Both the position numbers and the translations under genes were made by a program. This document shows, one piece after another, positions 55,504-64,000 of a DNA stretch of 64,000 bases; position 1 is the first letter of the stretch, and every line of letters begins with the position of its first letter. This stretch comes from Selaginella tamariscina (taxonomy: Eukaryota; Streptophyta; Lycopodiopsida; Selaginellales; Selaginellaceae). A model generated the notes under the pieces. That model worked only from the letters and a program-made list of their open reading frames with translations. It was not told the origin of the DNA and did no database searches. Location of the stretch: NCBI GenBank assembly GCA_003024785.1, contig PUQB01000481.1, forward strand, positions 124,001 through 188,000, in the 5' to 3' direction.

Positions 55504-56040
55504 AAACATTTTATAAACATCTTAATATACATTTGTACAAACAATAAGTGAAATTAGAGAATTATTTGGATTTTCTTGAAGTACGTTAACTATATGAAAA
55601 ACATCTTGGTTTGCACATTTGCACGGTCGATGTATTTAAAGTCCATAATGTGTTCTTTGTTGAACTGAATGATCTCATTGGTTAAATTTATTCTTGATTT
55701 GGGACATATTATTGAAAAATGTCAAACAAACAGCGTGGATTTACAGAAGGTACTCTACTGTTCCTGAATAATCAAAATTTAAATGTAAGTGGTCTTGTGT
55801 TATGTGTGTATGTGCGCGCATACGTGCATTTAAACTATGAATGGTTTGTGTTGTGTGTATGCGTACAAACGCCGCATACCATTAGCTAAACTAGAATTTA
55901 AATATCAATGATTTGTGTATATGCGCGGTGAGCTAGATAAATTAAAATTTATATGTATGTGTGCACATGTACAATTAGCTAGATCAGAATTTAAATATAA
56001 TGGTCTGTGTTGTGTGTGTGTGCGTGTACATGCATCCGCA
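54226..56040. other. AT-rich spacer, no gene identified
   Basis: TA and TC tracts near 54,500-54,570 and 55,470-55,503. Open frames such as 54,255-54,476 (+) and 55,109-55,342 (-) are low-complexity. At 55,790-56,040 an imperfect repeat of about 75 bp with AATGGTCTGTGTTGTGTGTG-like text and GCTA..CTAGAATTTAAATA occurs about three times. Confidence 0.5.
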
Positions 56041-56044
56041 CCTG

Positions 56045-56210
56045 TTAATGGTACATAACCCATTCTCATCAACATTTATTGAAGCATAATCTAGGGGATT
56101 ACCAACTAAAGCAGTCGCTAACCAATCATTCGGTGTTGCTTTAGCTTTTATTGCGTGCTCTCCTACAGAGCCATATGGGAAAACTTGATATTCATGTCCA
56201 GTTGTTGACT
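56045..56210 (-). CDS. Unidentified open exon
   Basis: The minus strand is open for about 52 codons: GHEYQVFPYGSVGEHAIKAK, ATPNDWLATALVGNPLDYAS, INVDENGLCTIN, then AACAG|GTGCGG as a possible donor. Composition is protein-like rather than repeat-like, but I do not recognise the family. A second minus-strand open piece (56,770-56,840; LPQETPLAIRKKRHT) and a third (56,839-57,010; NVGPSLTNIDSGFKSIDFD) may belong to the same gene or relic; stops interrupt the second. Confidence 0.35.
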
Positions 56211-57019
56211 AGAATAGTCCATCCAGCAAGAAAGAAGTAAGCCATTGCAATCCGTAAAAAGTTTTTTGCAAATCAGATAGATGTGTTAAAACATCAGTGA
56301 GGCATATAAATATCATATATGGCATGGGATATATAAGTTATATATCACCACTTATGTTTGCACATACATATATATGTACATAATGTGTGAAATGTTCATA
56401 TATAGTCTAAGATGAAATACATATATATGTAAAATTTAAAGAGCTAATGTGTATATTATACATATATCCCTGTGACAGAAATTGTCAAATATGCAGAACT
56501 ACGTGTATCGAATATGTATATACAGAGTTATATGAGAAAATTTGATTGTAAGTCCGACATAATAAAAATGAAGAAAACATAGCATTCATACAGTTATATG
56601 AGAAAATTTGATTAGAATGTTTGTAAAAATGGAGAAACATCATACCAATGCATCAATTATATACAAAAGAAATTAATAAACAGTTGTACTATGTAAACAT
56701 GCTATACCTTATGTAGGAGGAAGCATTTTGAAAAACTCCTTTTTTTCTAAATCATTAATTGATAATCCTCATGTATGTCTCTTCTTACGAATTGCTAATG
56801 GAGTTTCTTGTGGCAGATCTTTGTAACTACATCTACACCTAATAAAAGTAAATGATCTCCCATTGAAGGTCTAATGAGCTTGCGTTTCCCCATATGTACA
56901 AATGTAGACAATGAATTATCGAATTTATGTCGAAATCTATGCTCTTAAAACCCGAATCTATGTTCGTCAAACTTGGCCCTACGTTAACATATTGGAGCCT
57001 TATGACATGAATATAATTT

Positions 57020-57870
57020 AACATGAACTTTTATAACACAAAGTTAAAACTCAAATACATAATAATTTTCCCGTGATTTTTTTTCCATGCATTTAATCCT
57101 TAAGTGTTTAGCTTGTGTTAAATTTAATTATTTAGACTAAATATTTTAAACTTAATTTTTAAAATAATTTGATTTTATAATATAAATTTAATAATTTAAG
57201 TAATCATACTTAACATATTGAAACAATATTTTAATATTTTAATTAAGAATTTGTGTTTAAATATTAAAGTTGTAAACTACTTATTAAATATTTAAAATAT
57301 AAATTTATATTTATATTTTAACTTTATATTATTAATTAATCTTGAACCGATATAAGATATTAAACAGACTAATTTTAATTTTTGAAAATATAAAAATTTA
57401 GCCAAAATTAATTTGTAATTAAAATATTTAAACTTAATCATTTAGATTAAACCTTTAAATTTAGATTTTATTTTGCAATGTAAAGTTAATAATTAAATTA
57501 ACCATATTTATAATTTTAATACTTTTAATAATCTTATTTAAAAAAATATAAAGTTAAATCACTCATTAATATTAATTACTGGTTTTTTTTTTCATTTTAC
57601 CCCTTCAACATTTTTAAATTGCAAATAAATGTCATATCATAATGTACCTATGTTAAATCACAATGTAAATTTATTCTTTGCTTTATAAATTATGTTTTTT
57701 CTTTTACAAAATTATTGTGTAAATTTAAATTTATAATAACATATTTAAATTATAACTATAGAAAGACCATTAGTTTTTAAAACAAAATTATGCATTATTA
57801 AGATATTTTAATAAGCAAACGATTTTGCCTTGAATCAAGTCTTAACATTAATATACTTATGCATGACCGC
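57020..57870. other. AT-rich outer arm of inverted repeat
   Basis: About 80% AT with TTAATAATTTAA-type words. It is the inverted counterpart of 63.0-64.0k: TTTTCTTTTACAAAATTATT here against AATATTGTAAAAGAAAAAAC there. No gene. Confidence 0.65.
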
Positions 57871-57872
57871 AC

Positions 57873-58615
57873 CTTGCACAATGGTATATTCGCTGAATGT
57901 TGACCTCCCCAAAAAAATGAACACGTGTCCCATTCTTAGTTGAAACGAATCTCTTCCCCGGTCACCATCCCATACATCACATCTTTTCCTGGAACCACAC
58001 GCAGCTCTCCACACAGATTTTGTCTACAATGTTGTTTAGTATCACACACACACGTGTGTGTGTGTGTGTGTGTTAATGAATGATAAAAAATTTACACCTT
58101 GCCAGATTTGCAGTATTTACAGTGGGAGCATTCACCATGGAAAATTGGAACTAGGTAGTCACCTTTAACAAACTCTTCAACCATTTCTCTAACACTCTCC
58201 ACTTCACAAAATATATTTATATAGTATTTCGTTTATTTAATAATAAGTGCTAAATTATACGAATTATTTTTGTATTTTTACTCATATTGCAAATTGTCTT
58301 ACCCTGCGGCCTCGTGGCCCAAAACAAGTCCTTCATGTCCTGTTGTATTCAGAAATGTCTATACGTTGACATACTTTTATATATATATATAGACACACAC
58401 ACACACATGTTAGTATATATAAGATATACTTTATATATAACTGTCCCGTGTATACCTCTCTGTCTCTGTCTCTCTCTCTCTCTCACACACACACGGTTTT
58501 GCCAGTACGTGATATCCGTGCGACAGAGTGAAGTGTGTGTAATTTTGATGCGTATTTCATGAGCCTTTGGCGGGCCAACTTTGATCTCTTCAATTACTTC
58601 AAAAAAGTTTTCGTA
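57873..58615 (-). pseudogene. Alcohol dehydrogenase pseudogene, left arm
   Basis: Minus-strand exons: EVIEEIKVGPPKAHEIRIKI and THTSLCRTDITYWQN (58,495-58,610; catalytic-zinc Cys in LCRTD), LVLGHEAAG (58,303-58,345; catalytic His in GHE), VESVREMVEEFVKGDYLVPI and FHGECSHCKYCKSGK (58,098-58,202), NLCGELRVVPGKDVMYG then MGHVFIFLGRSTFSEYTIVQ (57,873-58,015). The four structural-zinc cysteines (GEC, C, C and NLC) are all present. Compared with the right-arm copy, the acceptor and the first ten codons of exon 2 are deleted, and a stop or frame change follows RFN in the last exon. Only the catalytic-domain half is present; the NAD-binding half is missing. Family: zinc-dependent medium-chain ADH. Confidence 0.82.
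58045..58072. repeat. CA/GT palindromic microsatellite in ADH intron
   Basis: CACACACACACGTGTGTGTG-type tract. The right-arm intron has the same CA..CGCG..GT structure at about 62,697-62,732. Confidence 0.85.
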
Positions 58616-58636
58616 TAGTTAACTATTACTATAATG

Positions 58637-58682
<46 letters not shown>

Positions 58683-59236
58683 TGCATACTTCCAGATACT
58701 AGAAATTCACAGATCTTGTGAATTATACTTCAGCCACGCGCACCCACACACGCGCAAACACACATATAATTTTGCCACTGGTTGAAGACGTAACTAGGAA
58801 GCCAGATTTACTCAAGATCCAGTGGTGACGTGGATTTAACTAAATGTTATGAGTGTGTGTATATGGATCTTTTATGTATATATATATTATATAAACACGT
58901 CTTATTTTCGTTTTATTCAAACTATTGCTTTCTAGACACATAATTAGATTATATTAGTAGACGTGCTCTCACATACATGTATAAATATGTATACCATACC
59001 TTCATATGTACGTATATTAAGAATGTTGATTTTGTTTTCTAATATTGTATCTGTAAATGTAGACAGTATACGTGATTATATATAAAATGCAACAGTACAA
59101 AAATGAATAAACAAACAGAACTGGACTCCAAACACATCACACAATTGACTATGGCCTTTGAATAATATTTACTGTTTACCACAAAAATAACGTAATAACG
59201 GGGGCAATCTTTACTGTTATCGGGTAAAACAGTGTG

Positions 59237-60905
59237 TCAGCCGGGAGGACATAGTTTTGCAAGCACAACCATGTGATCCGAATTCACTGGAACTTCCAAG
59301 TCCGCAATTAGCTGTGCTTTCCAATATTGAAGCTGAACAAAAACAGCTTTCAGTTTGATATATACACACATGTACGCGTAAAACTTACCTCATTTATATT
59401 CCTGACTTTCCGGCCAGGATTCTCGAGGCCAGCAAGAAAATCTCTTGAGGCAATCATCACGTAGCTATCCTCACTGCACACAGTTCCCTACGCATAGCAC
59501 GCACAGTAAATAGAACAGGTTCGTATACATATGCAAAGAAAAACTTACCGTTTGCACAGTAAAGCCATCACGGTTTTCAGTAGTAAGTTTGTGAGGAGGG
59601 AAAAGCTTGGCATGCAGACAGCGTTCATTGAGTAAGCTATTGCAGTTGGGGGTAGCCACCATAAGTTGCTGCCCACACGTTGCTATGAGGACTGTATTCT
59701 TTGCGGGTGATATATCGTCGTCCTAGAAACCAAGCAAAGTTAATAATCGAATGTTGTCAAGCAAACTCAGCTTCCCTTACCTCTAGTAACTGGCAGTCCC
59801 CTTCCCATTCGCCAAATGGGAAAGCCAACGAATCACCCTGTTTCTTTGCTTCCAGTTGCTTCTTGAGTTCGTATTCAGTCCTGCACACAAAGACGGTTAA
59901 TATACTATTTCACCAATATTTATCTATATATATGTAGGTGAGTTATGCATTCATGTCCTATGTGTTTTAAAGTTATCAAAATGTTTGTTTCGATACTTAC
60001 ATTCAACGGGCTATCAATTCAAAAGCTTGCCTATATACATGAGTTTGGAATTGTTCAATATAACAAAGATTTTCGCGTATGTTATTTAATATAAACTAGT
60101 GGATTGGGTAAAATATGTTTAAACTCACCTATCATAAAGTTCTTGAATAGCAGTAACTTTAAACCCGTAGGTTTCGAAAACCCATCCAGCAAGATTCAAG
60201 AAATACGCGACCGAGAAGCATTAAAGAGAGAACTAACTGCAAAAGCCAGCTTTAATAAATTGAAGATGGTTCCTTACAACTTACTTTTATTGTGTACGAG
60301 TGGAGCTTGACAAGAAATAATCAGCCTAACCTTATTTCCCCTGACTGCGTATGTAGGAAAAATGGTCTGTAATAAAACAGTTACGATAATCCACACACAC
60401 ACACGCTACACACCTCCACATGTACAAGATCGCTGTTGAGCGACCCTTGAACGCCGTGATAGTCATTTTTAACCTCATTACTACGCCCCACTGTAGAAGC
60501 AATTTCCGGAGTGTCTAGCGATGTCGTCCCATGTAGAGGGCATGGAGGACATCGGAAATTACCATGAACATATGTGTGGCAGTGGTAATTGCAACAGGCC
60601 TTCTTTTTCCCGCATAAACTTACCGTGGTTTTACTGGGCAAGCTTACGTATTGGAAGTTCCGTGCACCCTCGTTTGCTTTACGTTTAACCCCTGCACCCT
60701 CTTTCACTTTCTCATTCCATTGGAACTTCCGTTTAACCCCTGCATTCTTCTTCACTTTCTCATCGCGTTGCAACTGCCCTTTAACAGCTGCATTCTCTGA
60801 ATCCTTGCTTGTTAACCCGATGGCCTGCTTGAATATCCTGAAAGGAGCCCCAAATCTTCTTGCGGATTCTCTTCGTGGTGGCGTGCCAAATGATTCTTTC
60901 ATCAC
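59237..60905 (-). CDS. Seven-exon gene of unknown family, Cys/His-rich N-terminus
   Basis: Exons (minus): 60,414-60,905; 60,285-60,366; 60,129-60,236; 59,781-59,880; 59,549-59,722; 59,389-59,487; 59,237-59,332, with consensus-like donors and acceptors. Exon 1 starts MMKESFGTPPRRES, has a basic repeat (EKVKKNAGVKRK, EKVKEGAGVKRK) resembling nuclear-localisation text, then a cluster SLCGKKKACCNYHCHTYV and RCPPCPLHG that could bind metal. Exons 4-7 read through in one frame (TEYELKKQLEAKKQ; AKNTVLIATCGQQLMVATPN; CSEDSYVMIASRDFLAGLEN; LQYWKAQLIADLEVPVNSDH; ends LAKLCPPG). Exon 3 (AGWVFETYGFKVTAIQELYD) needs one extra base near 60,200 to connect, so it is either slightly broken or mis-spliced in my model. 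Predicted about 383 residues. It sits in the spacer of the ADH inverted repeat. Confidence 0.55.
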
Positions 60906-61004
60906 TGCAGACCTCGAACTGTGAATCTAGAATGCTAAATGCGTTGTGATGAACTGATCCTGTCGATGTCGACTCATCACCTCCTGCCCTAATCTAAAGA
61001 GCCA

Positions 61005-61160
61005 TTAACGAACAAAGGTCGGGAGTTCGAGCCCTTGCCCTTTAATTAAATAGATAATACAAATAATGATTATTATCACGTTGTGGCCAGGTGGACCCTT
61101 TTAAAGAATATTCTTTCCTATCAGGTCGGGAGTTCGAATCTGCACCCTTTTAATTCAAGT
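61005..61160 (+). other. Two tRNA-like B-box motifs (possible SINE relics)
   Basis: GGTCGGGAGTTCGAGCCC (61,018-61,035) and GGTCGGGAGTTCGAATC (61,124-61,140) are T-arm/B-box sequences of tRNA type, 106 bp apart, each followed by CCCTTT and AT-rich DNA. No matching D or anticodon arm is evident upstream, so they may come from tRNA-derived SINEs. Confidence 0.35.
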
Positions 61161-61164
61161 TATT

Positions 61165-61690
61165 TATTCCAGTTTTATTAAATTATCAAACTGACCATCA
61201 ACTTAAGAATACACACACGTACACCCACAATGTTATATATTAAACTATATAATATATATATATATCCCAAGATCAATTTAACCTGGCGTAATTAATCAAC
61301 TTAATAAAACATACAGACACCCAATGTTATATATTAAACAATATATCGTTATATATTTTAACTTTAAAAACAATTGTGTGTATTATTAAGCTGATTAAAA
61401 CTCAAGGTCAGTTTGATAATTTTTTAAAAAGAACTAGAGGGTCAGTTTGATAATTTAATAAAACTAAAGAGTTAGTTTCATAATTTCCCCTATTTTAAAT
61501 TGAACACAAGACAATTTTCATTTTTTAGAAGTTCTTGCTGGAGATTTTAAAGAATATTCTAAAGGAATATGAGTTTTTTTAACCTTGAATTTATACATAC
61601 GGATACCATATAATACACAATCATATACATCCTAATGTCGGTTGATTGATATGCATTAACAGTGGCTCTTACACACACACAGAATAATCC
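61165..61690. other. AT-rich spacer upstream of the 59-61k gene
   Basis: Contains TAATGTTATATATTAAAC twice (61,229 and 61,324) and GTCAGTTTGATAATTT twice. No gene seen. Confidence 0.5.
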
Positions 61691-61996
61691 ATTTTAAATA
61701 CGTACGTTTGATGGTATGGTATACATATTTATACATGTATGTGAGAGCACTAATATAATCTAATTATGCGTGTCAAGAAAGCAATAGTTTGTTCGTTTGC
61801 TTATCATTCTCTAGTTTTTAATAAAATAACATAAGGATTTGAGACGTCAACCCTTAAAAACAATAATATATATACATATAGATGTATATATAAAGATACA
61901 CTCTTTTCATGCCTTATATTTCTTCTATAACTTTTTTTTTATTAAAATATTTAATTAAATCTGCATCACCACTAGAAGATTTTCTCTCTGCAAGTT

Positions 61997-62106
61997 ATGT
62001 CTTTCACCAGTGGCAAAATTATACGCTGCAAAGGTTGCGCGTGTGTGTGCTCGTGGCTGAAGTATAATACACAAGATCTGTGAATTTCTAGTATCTGGAA
62101 GTATGC

Positions 62107-62145
<39 letters not shown>

Positions 62146-62424
62146 TTGAGAGAGATTATAGTAATAGTTAAGTATATGAAAACTTTTTCTTTTGTTAAGC
62201 TGCAATTGCATGGAGGCCTGGTGAGCCACTAGTAATTGAAGAGATCGAAGTTGACCCGCCAAAGGCACATGAAATACACATCAAAATTACACAAACTTCA
62301 CTCTGTCGCACGTACTGGCAAAACCGTGTGTGTGTGTGTGGTGTGTGAGTGAGTGTGAGAGAGAGAGAGGTAGAATAGGTAGGTACACGAGACAGTTATA
62401 TATAAAGTATATCTTATATATACT

Positions 62425-62455
<31 letters not shown>

Positions 62456-62930
62456 CTATATAATATATATATAAGTATGTGGACTTGTTTCCATGGATTT
62501 TTGGCCACGAGGCTGCAGGGTAAGTGAAAATACAAAAATAATTCGTACACTTATTATTAAATAAACGAAATAATATATAAATATATTAAGTTTATATGCC
62601 TGTGTGAAGGATGTGGAGAGTGCTGGAGAACAGGTTGAAGAGTTTGTTGAATGCTCCCACTGTAAATAGGCAAGGTGTATTTTTATCATTCATTAACACA
62701 CACACACACACACGCGTGTGTGTGTGTGTGTGTTACTAAACAACATTCTAGACAAAATCTGTGTGGAGAGCTGCGTGTGGATCCAGGAAAAGATGTGATG
62801 TATGGGGATGGTGATTCGTTTCAACTAAGAATGGGACACGTGTTTCTGTATCCCATTTCACGGGGAGGTCAACATTCAGCGAATATACCATTGTGCATAA
62901 ACGCTCTAAGGATGCCCCATGCCTCCAGCA
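61997..62930 (+). pseudogene. Alcohol dehydrogenase pseudogene, right arm
   Basis: Plus-strand mirror of the left-arm copy. Exon 1, 61,997-62,033 (MSFTSGKIIRCK). Exon 2, 62,200-62,325 ([42 protein letters not shown], with 9 bp deleted after CRT). Exon 3, about 62,479-62,519 (LFPWIFGHEAAG). Exon 4, about 62,609-62,675 (VESAGEQVEEFVE CSHCK then TAG, with KGDYLVPIFHG deleted). Exon 5, about 62,748-62,930 (RQNLCGELRVDPGKDVMYG, MGHVF.., frame change before INAL). Exons 1-3 are cleaner than in the left copy, exons 4-5 worse. The 3' half of the gene is again absent. Confidence 0.82.
62419..62472. repeat. (GT)n and (TA)n microsatellites in ADH intron
   Basis: GT tract 62,427-62,455 followed by TA words; inverted equivalent near 58,380-58,410. 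Confidence 0.85.
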
Positions 62931-62939
62931 TGTGGTAAT

Positions 62940-64000
62940 ACAACAGATGTAGATACGTGTGCATGTAATTATATATGTATGCATAAGTATATTAAACAGA
63001 TGGTTAATATATTATACTCCAAATCTTACTTTAAGAATTTAATAAGCCTCAGTTAGTTCAAAAGTTGAACCATCGAGCTACGTTGCATGTGTAATTATTA
63101 TATAATATATAGCCGTGCATAATTTTTTTTTAAGTAATGGTCTTTCTACAGTTATAATTTAAAGTGTTGTTATAAATTTAAAATTTACACAGTAATATTG
63201 TAAAAGAAAAAACATAATTTATAAAGCAAAGATAAATTCCAATCATAATTTAACATAGGTACATTGTGATTTAACATTTATATGCAATATAGAAATAATG
63301 ATGTGGTTTTAAAATTATGAGTAAAATGAAAAATCATAATTAATATTGATGAGTGTTTTAACTTTTATTTTCTAAATAGGATTATTAAAAGTATTAAAAT
63401 CATAAATATGATTAAATAAATTATTAACTTTACATTGCAAAATAAAATCTAAATTCAAATGGTTAAGTTTAAATATTTTAAATGCAAATTAATTTTGGCT
63501 AAATTTAAAAATTTTAAAATGTAGAATTAATTTGTTTAATATCTTATATCAACTAAAGATTAATTATAATATAAAATTAAAATATAGTATAAATTTATAT
63601 TTTAAATATCTAATATAAATAATTTATAATTTTAATATTTTAAACACAAATTCTTAATTAAAATATTAAAATATTATTATAAATATGTTGTTATAATTTT
63701 AAATTTACACAATAATTTTGTAAAAGAAAAAACATAATTTATAAAATAAATAATAAATTCACATCATAATTTCATTATGATATGACATTTATGTGTAATA
63801 TAAAAGTGTTGATGTGGTTTTTAAAATTGTAAAAGGTAAAATGTAAAAATCAATAATTAATATTGATGAGTGGATTTAACTTTATGTTTTTTTAAATAGG
63901 ATTATAAAAATATTAAAATCATAAATATGATTAAATAAATTATTAACTTTACATTGTAAATATAATCTAAATTCAAATTTTAATCTAAATGGTTAAGTTT
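62940..64000. other. AT-rich outer arm of inverted repeat (right)
   Basis: Mirror of 57.1-57.8k. Inside, a block of about 540 bp is repeated in tandem: GTAAAAGAAAAAACATAATT occurs near 63,199 and 63,720, and GATTAAATAAATTATTAAC near 63,411 and 63,929. The arm continues past the window end. No gene. Confidence 0.65.

Noticed and set aside
60414..60905. Identification with a named male-specific liverwort gene encoding a RING-type protein
   Set aside because: The Cys/His spacing does not fit a RING finger well and no reference sequence was available; a name would be guesswork.
60589..60924. 111-residue plus-strand open frame
   Set aside because: Antisense to exon 1 of the minus-strand gene, which has splice sites and a better start; composition FTFSFHWN is a shadow.
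1..64000. Functional complete dynein heavy chain gene
   Set aside because: A full heavy chain needs more than 4,000 codons; only short AAA1-AAA2 pieces with frameshifts are present.

Overview
The window is nuclear DNA of a land plant. The evidence is plant-type U2 and U5 snRNA genes with the plant upstream element (USE) plus TATA promoter layout, a nuclear tRNA-Gln(CTG) family, and remnants of class I small heat-shock protein, NADP-malic enzyme and zinc alcohol dehydrogenase genes split by GT..AG introns. Many exons of an axonemal-type dynein heavy chain are also present. Flowering plants and conifers lack dynein heavy chains, so the plant should have swimming sperm (bryophyte, lycophyte, fern, cycad or Ginkgo). 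Short introns, extreme microsatellite richness and the amplified, decaying gene pieces would fit a bryophyte sex-linked region such as a liverwort Y chromosome, but that is inference only.

Positions 1-49,560 are an ampliconic repeat field. A composite module (dynein exons, U2 snRNA, tRNA-Gln, sometimes a LINE zinc-finger fragment and a small Cys-rich secreted-peptide gene) recurs in both orientations. U2 copies lie at about 793(+), 6.9k(-), 13.0k(-), 25.3k(-), 31.2k(+), 36.6k(+), 40.8k(-) and 47.0k(-); a promoter with its U2 body deleted is at 22.6k. Seven tRNA-Gln copies are all on +. Dynein fragments keep the order expected of one heavy chain (AAA1 start, Walker A, VFNC, DEFN, NPGY, EWVDGVL, IGANVDEDGR), but no set is complete and most carry frameshifts or damaged splice sites. 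The block 1-15k reappears at about 35.8-49.5k, a direct super-repeat with a 34-36 kb offset. A 17.9-21.4k interval holds a 176-bp tandem repeat, a 1.6-kb foldback element and a 33-bp minisatellite.

From about 49.56k the sequence becomes mostly single-copy. It carries a zinc-ribbon exon, two sHSP pseudogenes flanking a well-preserved U5 snRNA gene, an NADP-malic enzyme pseudogene and unidentified exons near 56-57k. The end of the window is a large inverted repeat whose arms (about 57.1-59.0k and 61.7-64.0k) each hold a decayed 5' half of an alcohol dehydrogenase gene. Its spacer contains a seven-exon minus-strand gene (59,237-60,905) of unknown family with a basic, Cys/His-rich N-terminal exon.

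Likely living genes are U5, one or two U2 copies (793 and 36,598), the 53-residue Cys-rich peptide gene at 17,118 and perhaps the 59-61k gene. Most other coding traces look like pseudogenes. All calls are by eye from translation and motif recognition; no alignment or search was run.
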